Assembly: GCA_034432755.1 (NCBI GenBank)
Contig: DAOUBQ010000077.1
Location: 4,935 to 68,934 of the forward strand
Length of the DNA: 64,000 nucleotides
Source: UBA5195 sp034432755
GTDB lineage: Bacteria > Chloroflexota > Anaerolineae > Anaerolineales > Villigracilaceae
Reading direction: 5' to 3'
Positions 1 through 8,016 of this stretch are shown here, in pieces (position 1 is the stretch's first letter; every line of letters starts with the position of its first letter). The position numbers were made by a program, and so were the translations under genes. Under the pieces are notes generated by a model. The model saw nothing but the letters and a program-made list of their open reading frames with translations. It searched no databases and was not told the origin of the DNA.

Positions 1-87
1 AACCGATTCGACGCCTTTCAGGTCATCGAAGACTGCTTCGAGACACCAAAAACAGCCACCGGCCAGGATTGCGGTTTGGGTACTCAT
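1..87 (-). CDS. msrA: Peptide methionine sulfoxide reductase MsrA (5' end only)
   Basis: The first 29 codons run off the left edge of the window. The peptide begins MSTQTAILAGGCFWCLEAVF, and GCFWC at residues 11-15 is the MsrA active-site motif with the nucleophilic Cys12. MsrA reduces methionine-S-sulfoxide in damaged proteins using thioredoxin. A GGAGG ribosome site lies 8 nt before the ATG at 85-87. It lies directly downstream of clpC on the same strand, so both stress-repair genes may be co-expressed, although a hairpin repeat sits between them. The motif makes the family call firm; the rest of the gene is outside the window. Confidence 0.9.
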   Translation of the reverse strand, partial: MSTQTAILAGGCFWCLEAVFDDLKGVESV

Positions 88-116
88 AAAATCATCCTCC
101 AAGAGAATAAAATAAC

Positions 117-143
117 GTAGGGGCGCGGCCACCGCGCCCCTAC
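117..143. repeat. GTAGGGGC-type hairpin repeat between msrA and clpC
   Basis: A perfect 12-bp inverted repeat: GTAGGGGCGCGG, then loop cca, then CCGCGCCCCTAC. No T-run follows in either direction, so it is more REP-like than a simple terminator. Related arms (GCCCCTACA...TGTAGGGGC) bound the element at 44521-44640. It could protect or attenuate the clpC message. Confidence 0.6.
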
Positions 144-160
144 CCGATTGGTTACGAAAA

Positions 161-2671
161 TCACGCCGCCGGCTCTGGCTCGGATTCTGGTTCGACGGTG
201 GTGAGACGGTTCAGGACGATTTCATCGTCCGCCGCCAGTTCCACCTGGATGGAGTCGCCATCTTTGAACTCACCGGAGAGCAGGTTGTCGGAGAGTTTAT
301 CTTCTACTTTTTGCTGGATGACGCGGCGCAGCGGGCGGGCGCCCATTTCAGGGTCGTAGCCTTCCTCGCCCAGTTTTGCCAGGGCTTCGGGCGTGGCCGT
401 CAGGGTGATGTTGTGTTCGGTGAGGCGCGCGGCAACTTTATCGAGTTCCAGTTTAACGATTTTCTGAATGTCTTCCTTGTTCAGGGCGCGGAAGACAATC
501 ACACTATCGAGGCGGTTGATGAATTCAGGGCGGAAGGCGCGCTTGAGGGTTTCGGTGAGTTTCTTGCGCATGTCTTCATAGCTCAGGCGTTCTTCGGTGG
601 CTTCATCGCGTTTGAGTGCAAAACCGAGGGCGGCCTGTTTTTTAATCATATCCGCGCCGACGTTGGAGGTCATGACGATAATTGCGTTGCGGAAATCGAC
701 CTTGCGGCCTTTGGCGTCCGAAAGGTGGCCTTCTTCCATGATTTGCAGCAACATGTTGTGGACTTCGGGGTGCGCCTTCTCAATTTCGTCGAACACGACA
801 ATCGAGTATGGACGACGGCGCAGGGCTTCGGTCAACTGACCGGCGTCTTCGTAGCCGACATAGCCGGGAGGCGCGCCCACCAGACGGCTGGCGGTGTGCC
901 GTTCCATGAACTCAGACATGTCGAGCTGTAAGGCGGCTTCTTCGGAGCCAAACATGAATTTTGCCAGGGTTTTGGTCAGTTCGGTTTTGCCCACGCCGGT
1001 TGGGCCGAGGAAAATGAATGAGCCGATGGGACGGCGCGGGTCTTTGAGACCGGCCCGGGCGCGGCGCACCGCGCGCGAGATGGCGATAATTGCCTCGTCT
1101 TGGCCGATAATGGACTTCTGGAGTTCTTCTTCCATCCGCAACAAGCGCTGTGATTCTTCTTCGGCAATCTGCATGAGTGGCACGCCGGTCCACATCGAGA
1201 TAACTTCGGCGATGTCTTCGGCAGTCACCACCGGGCTGTTGGCGCGGTCCCAACCGGTGCGCAGGCGTTCCAACTGGTTTTCGATGGAATTTTCGCGTTC
1301 CTGCCACGAGCGCACTTCCTCCGAGTTGCCTTCTTCCTGGGCCAGGGCGCGGTTTTGGCGCACTTCGCGCAGTTGGGTGAACAGGTCTTTGGCCTGCCTG
1401 GCTGCCGGAGATTTGTACATGCGCACCCGCGAGGCCGATTCGTCAATCAGGTCAATGGCCTTATCGGGCAGGAATCGCTCGGTGACGTAGCGGCTGGAAA
1501 GGTGGGCGGCGGCCTCGAGGGCCTCGTCTGAAATAATCAGCTTGTGGTGTTCTTCGTAAGCGCTGCGAATGCCGCGCAGGATTTCGATGGTTTCCGATTC
1601 AGACGGCTCATCAACCTGCACCTGCTGGAATCTGCGCTCCAGGGCGGCATCCGACTCGATGTGTTTGCGATATTCATCGAGTGTGGTTGCGCCGATGACC
1701 TGCAATTCGCCGCGCGAGAGGGCCGGTTTCAAGATGTTGGCCGCATCCACGCTCGAACCGGCGGCCCCGGCCCCCACCAGCATGTGGACTTCGTCAATGA
1801 AGAGAATCGAGCCAGATTGCTTTAGCTCGTCAATGACGCGCTTCAGGCGTTCCTCAAACTGGCCGCGATACATCGTCCCGGCCACCAGCGAACCAACGTC
1901 TAACTGCAACACGCGTTTGTTCATGAGCGGGGCTGGCACGTCGCCATCCACAATCCGCTGGGCCAGGCCTTCCACAATGGCGGTCTTGCCAACGCCCGGC
2001 TCGCCAATCAGGGCCGGGTTGTTCTTGGTGCGGCGCGCCAAAATCTGAATGACGCGCTCAATTTCCATTTGGCGGCCTATCACCGGGTCGAGTTTGCCCT
2101 GTTCGGCCTTGCTGGTCAGGTCGCTGGCGAGTTGGTCTACCAGCGGGGTTTTAGCGCCTTGCTGCCCGCTCTGCGGCGCGCCCGGTTTGGCGGGTTCGCG
2201 CCCGGCAGGAGCAGCGGGCAGGTTGGGCGAGGAGGATTCCTGCAACACGCGCCGGGTCTGGCGGCGGATTTCGTCGGGGGTTGCGCCCAGGCGGCGCAGG
2301 GCTTCCATCGCTGTCCCTTCGGTGCGGATGAGTCCCAACAGCAAGTGTTCCGTCCCAATGTAATGATGTCCCATCCGGCGGGCTTCGTCCACTGCGTATT
2401 CCAGCACCTGCTGGGTGTCGTTCGATAGATCGATTTTTTCACCGGGCGGGTTTTTTCCCTCGCCGGTTAGCCGAAAGACGATTTCGCGCACGCGGTCTGG
2501 CTCGAAGCCCATTTCGCGCAGGACTCGCCCAGCCACGCCGCCTTCTTCTTCGATTAAACCAATTAATAAATGCTCGGTCCCAATCAACGGATGATGAGCG
2601 CGTTCTGCCTCGGCATGTGCCAGGCTCAAAACTCTGCGAGCACGTTGGGTAAAGCGTTCCATACCAGCCAT
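161..2671 (-). CDS. clpC: ATP-dependent Clp protease ATP-binding subunit ClpC
   Basis: An AAA+ unfoldase of 836 residues, the usual ClpC length, that feeds proteins to ClpP. Order: two N-terminal Clp_N repeats (each with an IGTEHLL motif), a first AAA domain with Walker A GEPGVGKT and the LFIDEVH Walker B, a middle coiled-coil region rich in Glu/Arg, and a second AAA domain with GPTGVGKTE and FDEIEKAHPEV, then the ClpB_D2-small domain. The frame stays open 17 codons further upstream, but the start at 2671 is preferred: an AAGGAG site lies 6 nt before the ATG, and the protein then begins MAGMERFTQRARRVLSLA, matching family N-termini. The last residues are acidic (EPESEPEPAA). No ctsR or mcsAB neighbours are present, so Firmicutes-type CtsR control is not indicated. 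Confidence 0.96.
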   Translation of the reverse strand: MAGMERFTQRARRVLSLAHAEAERAHHPLIGTEHLLIGLIEEEGGVAGRVLREMGFEPDRVREIVFRLTGEGKNPPGEKIDLSNDTQQVLEYAVDEARRMGHHYIGTEHLLLGLIRTEGTAMEALRRLGATPDEIRRQTRRVLQESSSPNLPAAPAGREPAKPGAPQSGQQGAKTPLVDQLASDLTSKAEQGKLDPVIGRQMEIERVIQILARRTKNNPALIGEPGVGKTAIVEGLAQRIVDGDVPAPLMNKRVLQLDVGSLVAGTMYRGQFEERLKRVIDELKQSGSILFIDEVHMLVGAGAAGSSVDAANILKPALSRGELQVIGATTLDEYRKHIESDAALERRFQQVQVDEPSESETIEILRGIRSAYEEHHKLIISDEALEAAAHLSSRYVTERFLPDKAIDLIDESASRVRMYKSPAARQAKDLFTQLREVRQNRALAQEEGNSEEVRSWQERENSIENQLERLRTGWDRANSPVVTAEDIAEVISMWTGVPLMQIAEEESQRLLRMEEELQKSIIGQDEAIIAISRAVRRARAGLKDPRRPIGSFIFLGPTGVGKTELTKTLAKFMFGSEEAALQLDMSEFMERHTASRLVGAPPGYVGYEDAGQLTEALRRRPYSIVVFDEIEKAHPEVHNMLLQIMEEGHLSDAKGRKVDFRNAIIVMTSNVGADMIKKQAALGFALKRDEATEERLSYEDMRKKLTETLKRAFRPEFINRLDSVIVFRALNKEDIQKIVKLELDKVAARLTEHNITLTATPEALAKLGEEGYDPEMGARPLRRVIQQKVEDKLSDNLLSGEFKDGDSIQVELAADDEIVLNRLTTVEPESEPEPAA

Positions 2672-2918
2672 AAATTCTCCTTGACCAATTCGACAAGAAC
2701 GGTCTTGAATGAATTTTACCAAAAAAGGGAGAAGTGAAATTATATGAATATGATTAGAGTTTGTGATGGCAGCAAATATATCTCTATTTGCTGCTGCGCA
2801 TTTGAAAGAAAGGGTCAGTCATAATGTACACTTTTGCGGCGACCTAATCAACAAGTGGAGGCAAATGACTGACTGCTGCCAGCAAGAAAGACCGACCGAT
2901 TGCCTTTTTGCAGTGGCG
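2672..2918 (-). promoter_or_regulatory. clpC upstream region with -10 box and perfect hairpin
   Basis: This 247-bp gap between clpC and the wall hydrolase holds no gene. On the minus strand a TATAAT lies at 2744-2739, 67 nt before the clpC ATG; no good -35 was found. Upstream, 2769-2794 is a perfect 10-bp inverted repeat (GCAGCAAATA, 6-nt loop, TATTTGCTGC). It has no T-run, so it may be an operator or a terminator-like hairpin for the upstream gene. It does not match the CIRCE consensus. Confidence 0.4.
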
Positions 2919-5225
2919 CTATTCTTCTAGAAACCAGGCTGCCGCATAGCCCTCGGCGCCGAGCGGCTCACGCACTTTAAGCCATTCGTTGAAGCGCCCC
3001 ACCTTGAGTTGGGCTGTAACGACGTCTTCCAGCACGTCGAGCGGGGTGCCAATGGCAAGGATGCGAATGATTTCAGCGCTGGAGGTGGGTTGTTTGCGCA
3101 GGCGTAAGCCGCCTCGCCCGGCCAGGCTGGAGACGTGGACGCGATATGGTGCGGGTTCTTCGGTAAAATCGGCCACCGAGAATGAAACGGCTGTGTTTAA
3201 TTCAGATTTGGCTGGGTCTGGCTCCACCAGCCAGGCGGCTACATGGCCCTCTTGATTTTTGCGGTTGCGCACTTGCAGCCATGCCTTCTGTTGACCAATC
3301 TTGGCGCGTTCTTCGGGCTTAACCAGCCGCAAACTGGCCCCGGCAGGCTCAATGGAAACCAGCGCGCCCGCCAGGCTGGGGATTTTTCGCATTCGGACTC
3401 CCCCTGGGGCCAGCGACCGAGAGACGGTGACATAGATTTTGGGCTTTTCTTGTTCTGGTGGAGCAGGGGGTGTTTCAATCGGCTGTGGGGGCGCCGGGGC
3501 TGGTTCGGGTTGCGGCGTTGGCTCAGGCTGTGGAAGCGGTTCGGGCTGAGGCGGCGTGACCGGCGGCAGGGCGCTATAGAGTTGGTTGAAGGCTTCGTAG
3601 CCGTTTTTCATCAGGTTGGCGTAGTAGGTGGCCTGCCCCGAACCGTTGTAGATGGTGGCAAACGCGGTGAAGTCTTTGCGGCGCAGGTGTCCGACCGCTC
3701 CGCCGTTGGGCAGGATGTTGTTGATGAAGTCGAAAAAGCCAAGCACCTGGTCACGGTCGCTGCGCGCAAAAGCGGTGAACATGTCTTGCACTGAGGCATA
3801 GCCAATGACTAAGGAATTGAAACCCATAATCTGCGGCGCGCCCATGCTGATGGAGTTCTTGGCGGCGGTATCATCGAGATTACAGGCGAACTGGAACACG
3901 TCCCATTCTTTGGATTGATTACCGTGGAAATCTATCCATGCGCCAGAGGGGTTGGCGCGGAAGCGGTGGCCTTCCCAGCGTCGGTTGGGGTCGAAGGTGA
4001 AGTGCTGGTTGAATTTGGTGACGTTGTTTTTGCCCCAGTAGTTGTAGAACAGGTGATTTTCAAAGCGAATCAAGAGCCGCCCATCGGGGCCAAAGGCTTG
4101 CCCGCCTGATTCAATCGCCAGGACTGAAACGGCTACGCCTGGCTCAAGGCCCATTTTGTCTGAAAGGGCGCTTAGATACCCGCCGTAGCGGTTCCAGATG
4201 TCGGCTACCAGGCGGTGGGTTGCGCCCTGGCTGGATGAGGGGGTCAGGCGGCGGTTGGCGGGCGCGGGGGTGGAAACGTTCTCCAGTCCATCGCCAACCG
4301 AGGGGCGGATGCGGTTGATGATAACGGGAGCTGGCTCTGGCTGGGTTGGAACGGGTTCGGGTTCGGGGCTCGGCTCGGGTGCGGGCGGGGTGAGCGGGGC
4401 CGGTGAAGCGGCTGGCGCGGTCTCCACAAACCAGGCGGCGCAATAGCCCTCCACGCCCTGTGGGGTGCGAACACGCAGCCACTGGTCAAAGACGCCCACT
4501 TTGGGCCGGGCGGTGGCTTCGGCTTCAATGACTTTCAGGAAGGTATTGGGGTATTCGATTGAGAGGGTGTTGGAGTTGGTGCTGGCGGCTGAGCGGATGC
4601 GCAGGCCAGAGACGGCTTCGGCCTTGATGCGCACGTAAAAGCTACCATCAGCGGGTGCGGTGGCAGGCGGAATTTCGGCCCCGGCCCCGGTTTCCAGGCA
4701 TTCGTACCAGACGACGGCGGTGATGGCTCGTTTGAGTTCTTTGCCCTGGCTATAGCGGCTCATGAGCGAGATGTCTTGGCCTTCTTCGGTGGGGAAGGGC
4801 CAGGGGTCGAGGATGAGGAAGTCTTTGCCCACTTTTTGGTAAGCGACGACCCAATGGGTTTGCAGACCGGCTTTTGGGGAACTATCCACTTCGAGGATGA
4901 CCGGCTGCCCGGCGGCGATGGCATTGGCGATGGCGTCAATGGGGGCGTCGGTGTCGCGGCAGGTGATGAGGTTTTTGAAGCGCACTTTGGGGTAGATGTT
5001 GCTGATGGCAGCCCAGACGATGGCGTCTTGCACATAGCCGCCGCGTTGTTTGAGTTTTTCGTTGAGGGTTTGCGGGGTTTCGGGGTAGCCGAAGCCGCTC
5101 AAGTAGATTGCAACGCTGGTGAGGGCGCAGCCGAATTCGCCGATGGTGGATGTACTGCTAAAACCGAGCCGGGCGGTTTTCCAGCGCGGGTCTTGTTGGG
5201 AGAGTCGGATGAGGTTGAATGCCAT
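2919..5225 (-). CDS. Multidomain wall hydrolase: C39-like peptidase, three SH3b, N-acetylmuramidase-like domain
   Basis: 768 residues. Residues 1-175 are a papain-like C39_2 domain with Cys33 (EFGCALTS), His124 (QTHWVVAY) and Asp140 (ILDPW), a complete triad. An SH3b domain (about 197-270, ending EGYCAAWFVE) follows, then a Pro/Glu linker. About 335-560 resembles the DUF3380 N-acetylmuramidase family (AIESGG with the likely catalytic Glu; the segment ...RFENHLFYNYWGKNN). After a second Pro-rich linker come two more SH3b copies, each ending in a GxxAAWxxE motif. No signal peptide is visible. GGAGG sits before the ATG. Likely role: peptidoglycan or peptide cleavage with wall-binding modules. 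There are no phage neighbours. A smaller C39/SH3-like relative lies at 62935-63738. Confidence 0.8.
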   Translation of the reverse strand: MAFNLIRLSQQDPRWKTARLGFSSTSTIGEFGCALTSVAIYLSGFGYPETPQTLNEKLKQRGGYVQDAIVWAAISNIYPKVRFKNLITCRDTDAPIDAIANAIAAGQPVILEVDSSPKAGLQTHWVVAYQKVGKDFLILDPWPFPTEEGQDISLMSRYSQGKELKRAITAVVWYECLETGAGAEIPPATAPADGSFYVRIKAEAVSGLRIRSAASTNSNTLSIEYPNTFLKVIEAEATARPKVGVFDQWLRVRTPQGVEGYCAAWFVETAPAASPAPLTPPAPEPSPEPEPVPTQPEPAPVIINRIRPSVGDGLENVSTPAPANRRLTPSSSQGATHRLVADIWNRYGGYLSALSDKMGLEPGVAVSVLAIESGGQAFGPDGRLLIRFENHLFYNYWGKNNVTKFNQHFTFDPNRRWEGHRFRANPSGAWIDFHGNQSKEWDVFQFACNLDDTAAKNSISMGAPQIMGFNSLVIGYASVQDMFTAFARSDRDQVLGFFDFINNILPNGGAVGHLRRKDFTAFATIYNGSGQATYYANLMKNGYEAFNQLYSALPPVTPPQPEPLPQPEPTPQPEPAPAPPQPIETPPAPPEQEKPKIYVTVSRSLAPGGVRMRKIPSLAGALVSIEPAGASLRLVKPEERAKIGQQKAWLQVRNRKNQEGHVAAWLVEPDPAKSELNTAVSFSVADFTEEPAPYRVHVSSLAGRGGLRLRKQPTSSAEIIRILAIGTPLDVLEDVVTAQLKVGRFNEWLKVREPLGAEGYAAAWFLEE

Positions 5226-5861
5226 ACGCGGCCTCCATGTTTGTAGAAATCGGACAAGGTGATTGCATTATGCCACATTTTAGGGGCGTATGGGGCGAGC
5301 AGAGGCGTGGGTGGGGAGTAAATCTGACTGCGCAGAAAATTTTCTTGCGACCCACGACGCACAGGCTTTCAGTTATCTTGCGCCGAATTTCAAGATTCTG
5401 AATTGCGCCTTTTGGCATTCCTGTTGGGAAGAAGAAGTAGCGTGCGCGGGCGTCTTTGTCTCCGGCGAGGGCGGCTTGCGCCCAGAGATGCTCATTGGAT
5501 AATTTGGGGCAGGAAAGAGTCGCTGGCAATGTGATGCGGGCTGCGCGTCATCACCAGCCCAATGGCGCGGGCGCGGCGGCTGGCAAGGGTTTGCGCAGCC
5601 GAATTGGGAACATTGCCCAGTGGGGCAGCGGCACCCAGCACTTCTTGTGATAAAGCAATTGCGAAAGGCAATTGCAACAGCCCCCTGTGCAACGGTGGTC
5701 AAGTTCCCAAGATACTTTTTGGGCGCGGATTATGCCAAAGAATGCAGATTTCAGGCGGGGTGTTCGGCGTTAATTCGTGCGAGTCGGCGTCCATCTCAAG
5801 GCGCGCCTTCGCAGTTTAACGGTTGCACCAACAAGAGTGCCGCAAATTTTTCCCAGGCTTT
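5226..5861. other. Gene-poor stretch with decayed regulator
   Basis: No intact gene is supported between the wall hydrolase and the sigma-factor promoter. The only recognisable content is the LacI-like remnant at 5492-5692. Frames on either side are broken by stops and show no coherent protein. No tRNA or hairpin terminator was seen. Confidence 0.5.
5492..5692 (-). pseudogene. Remnant of a LacI-family transcriptional regulator
   Basis: A short open stretch encodes NSAAQTLASRRARAIGLV followed by MTRSPHHIASDSFLPQIIQ. This resembles the junction between the hinge helix and the start of the periplasmic-binding-like domain of LacI/GalR regulators (family pattern: YxPNxxARSLxxxRTxxIGLV). The HTH part upstream and most of the ligand domain downstream are missing or out of frame. 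I infer a decayed regulator; a chance match is possible because only about 60 residues remain. Confidence 0.45.
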
Positions 5862-5890
5862 TTGTTTCGGATAAAAGCGCGTGTTATACT
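5862..5890 (+). promoter_or_regulatory. Extended -10 promoter of the sigma-factor operon
   Basis: TTGTTT (5862-5867), 17-bp spacer, TATACT (5885-5890), with a TG one base before the -10 (5882-5883). Predicted start near 5897, giving about a 74-nt leader before the ATG at 5971. Confidence 0.6.
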
Positions 5891-5970
5891 CGGCAAATGC
5901 AAGAAACTTATAAAATCCGGCGGGGTTATATTTTCAAACCGCTGGTAGGATTGTCGAATTGGCGGAAACT

Positions 5971-6519
5971 ATGCAAGACGAGGAAATTCTCGCCCTGGCA
6001 GCCCAGGGAGACCGGGAGGCATTCGGGATGTTGTATGAGCGCTATGTAGACCGTATTTTCAACTACGTCTACTATCGCACGGGCAACATGAGCGATGCTG
6101 AAGACCTGACGGCGCGCGTTTTCCAACGGGCCATGAATCATATTGTTAACTACACCGACCGTGGCGTGCCATTTTCAGCCTGGCTGTATCGCATTGCGCA
6201 CAACCTGGTGGCCAACTGGCACCGCGATCGCACCCGCCGGCAGGAAATCCCGCTCTCCGATGTGTCGTTGGTTGCCAAAAGCGAACACCCCGAGAGCAAC
6301 CTGGTCCACACCGAGCAGCAAGAAGCCTTGCTTCGCTTGATTCGTTCCCTGCCGGCAGAGCGCCAAACGCTGTTGATTTTGAAATTCGTCGAGCACCTTT
6401 CCAATGCCGAAATCGGTCAGATTATGGGACGCAGCGAAGGCGCGGTTAAAAGCTTGTACCACCGCACCCTGTTCTCGTTGCGCGACCAGATTGGCAGCGC
6501 GGAGGAATATAGCGACTAA
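5971..6519 (+). CDS. ECF-type RNA polymerase sigma factor (sigma-70 family)
   Basis: 182 residues with both ECF regions. Region 2 (about 1-75) includes FGMLYERYVDRIFNYVYYRT and the DAEDLTARVFQRA core-binding helix; region 4 (about 115-175) has LPAERQTLLILKFVEHLS and the HTH SNAEIGQIMGRSEGAVKSLYHR. The linker between them is short, as in ECF factors. The frame opens earlier at a TTG (5959), but the ATG at 5971 gives the normal start. No recognisable anti-sigma factor follows, although the small membrane protein two genes downstream is a candidate partner. It heads a likely operon with degV and that protein, ended by a terminator at 7730-7765. Confidence 0.88.
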   Translation: MQDEEILALAAQGDREAFGMLYERYVDRIFNYVYYRTGNMSDAEDLTARVFQRAMNHIVNYTDRGVPFSAWLYRIAHNLVANWHRDRTRRQEIPLSDVSLVAKSEHPESNLVHTEQQEALLRLIRSLPAERQTLLILKFVEHLSNAEIGQIMGRSEGAVKSLYHRTLFSLRDQIGSAEEYSD

Positions 6520-6569
6520 TTTCTGAAAAGCAGATTGAGTGGTTCTTAATTTTATCTCAGGAGGTCACG

Positions 6570-7412
6570 ATGTTACGGATTGTTACCGATGGCGCCGCCG
6601 ATATGCCCCGCACCTGGCAGGAAGAGTACGACATCCAGGTTGTGCCGGTCAATATTCATTTCGGGGATAAAACCTATTTATCGGATATTGACCTGAATAA
6701 CGAGGAGTTTTATCGGCTGGTTGATGAAAGCAAGAAAATCCCCAAGACCTCCCAACCCTCGCCGCATCAGTTTATGGAAGCCTATAAAAAGCTGGCCGAA
6801 ATCGGCGATACCATCCTGTCTATTCACGTGACCAGCAAACTCTCCGGCACGTATGCCTCGGCAGTGGCAGCGGGTAAGGAACTGGCCGGGAAGTATCACG
6901 TCATCCCCTTCGATTCAATGACTGGCTCCGCCGCGATTGGCATCCTGTGCCGCGAAGCGCGTATTTTGGAACGAGCCGGGAAGAGCATCGAGGAAATTGT
7001 CCACCATCTCGAAAATTTACGCTCTCGTTGCGGCGTCATCTTGGCCCTCGATACGCTCGAATACGCACGCATGAGTGGGCGGGTTGGCACGTTACAGGCT
7101 GCGCTGGCTTCGATATTGAACGTCAAACCGATTGCGGTGCTTAAAGACGGTATCTTGAACATGGCCGAGAAGGTGCGCACGCGCAAAGCCTCGCTCGACC
7201 GGATTTTGGAAATGGTCCGCGAGCATGTCGGCGACCGCGAAGTGATAATGTCTATTGTGCATGCCCGCGACCCGCAGGCCGGAGCGGAACTGATGGAGCG
7301 CGCCCGCAAACTGTTCAATACCCGTGACCTGTTCCTGACCGATTTGTCTATCTCTGTGGCCGCCAACCTGGGGCCTGGAACGGTTGGCATCGTCTTTTTC
7401 CCTATGGAGTAA
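6570..7412 (+). CDS. DegV family fatty-acid-binding protein (FakB-like)
   Basis: 280 residues, typical for DegV. It begins MLRIVTDGAADMP (the ribose-like motif TDxxxDxP), carries SSKLSGTY-like HVTSKLSGTYASA at about 88-100, and has the C-terminal GPGTVGI. Characterised DegV/FakB proteins bind a fatty acid and present it to FakA kinase for phospholipid synthesis; no fakA lies nearby. An AGGAGG site sits 5 nt before the ATG. It lies 50 nt after the sigma gene and 4 nt before the small membrane gene, consistent with one transcript. Confidence 0.9.
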   Translation: MLRIVTDGAADMPRTWQEEYDIQVVPVNIHFGDKTYLSDIDLNNEEFYRLVDESKKIPKTSQPSPHQFMEAYKKLAEIGDTILSIHVTSKLSGTYASAVAAGKELAGKYHVIPFDSMTGSAAIGILCREARILERAGKSIEEIVHHLENLRSRCGVILALDTLEYARMSGRVGTLQAALASILNVKPIAVLKDGILNMAEKVRTRKASLDRILEMVREHVGDREVIMSIVHARDPQAGAELMERARKLFNTRDLFLTDLSISVAANLGPGTVGIVFFPME

Positions 7413-7416
7413 ATTT

Positions 7417-7680
7417 ATGATGGCAATCCAAAGCGCAGCAGACCAGCTTGCACTGATGGAAGCGCAATTACAAGGCCTGTTGCGTCCCATCCAACCCTCG
7501 CAAAAATTCGTCCAGACCGTTCGGCAGCGCATCCGCTTTTCACCACGCGTCAGTTTGGCAGAAAAACCGCCCGAGGTGCGGCGATTCCTGGTCATCCTGG
7601 GAGGCGTGCTTTCGGTCAGTCTGTTGCTGATTACCGGAGTACGGGCGATTTTCTACCTGGTCAACCGCTCGCGGACCTGA
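7417..7680 (+). CDS. Small single-pass membrane protein downstream of degV
   Basis: 87 residues starting MMAIQSAADQLALMEAQL, 4 nt after degV. A GGAG lies 7 nt before the first of two adjacent ATGs. The N-terminal half is soluble and charged (contains SQKFVQTVRQRIRF), followed by one hydrophobic helix at about 57-78 and a short basic tail (NRSRT). It is not a recognisable anti-sigma domain, but topology and operon position with the sigma factor make a regulatory role possible. Family not recognised. Confidence 0.6.
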   Translation: MMAIQSAADQLALMEAQLQGLLRPIQPSQKFVQTVRQRIRFSPRVSLAEKPPEVRRFLVILGGVLSVSLLLITGVRAIFYLVNRSRT

Positions 7681-7729
7681 AATTTCCCCTGTCGAACTCG
7701 CTGGGGCTTTTCAATAATCTCATTGAAGC

Positions 7730-7765
7730 AAACGGCGACCGCCAGATATGCCGGTTGCCGTTTTT
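7730..7765 (+). terminator. Rho-independent terminator of the sigma/degV operon
   Basis: A 12-bp stem (AAACGGCGACCG with CGGTTGCCGTTT, one G-T wobble), a 10-nt loop and a run of five T. It lies 50 nt after the last stop codon of the operon. Confidence 0.75.
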
Positions 7766-7785
7766 GATTCCTGCCAGTTCTAAGT

Positions 7786-7978
7786 GCGAAATGGCATTTC
7801 GCCCCACTGATGAACTGCGGGATGAATGATTATTTCTATCTACTGTACAGTTTGCTCCAGATGGTCGAGTAGGTGGCGCTTTTCCGCCGTATCGAGACCA
7901 AAATGACTGTTAAATTGGCTCGACACTTGCGCCTGCGCTGCAAGTGCAGGTGTACGCCCCTATTGGGGCTACTCGACC
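7786..7978. repeat. REP-like palindromic repeat region before ppk
   Basis: The 336-bp gap between 7680 and 8017 has no gene after the terminator. It holds a 7-bp palindrome (GCGAAAT-ggc-ATTTCGC, 7786-7802). GGTCGAGTAG (7863-7872) is inverted as CTACTCGACC (7969-7978). Just inside the first arm is CGTATCGAGACC, so GGTCGAGTAG...CGTATCGAGACC has the shape of REP elements common in high-GC bacteria. CACTTGC/GCAAGTG forms another stem inside. Confidence 0.5.
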
Positions 7979-8016
7979 ACCTTGCTACAAAAGTGTCTGG
8001 TGACTAGGATTCTTTT

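Noticed and set aside
2919..5225. Prophage endolysin
   Set aside because: No holin, terminase, capsid or integrase nearby; neighbours are housekeeping genes.
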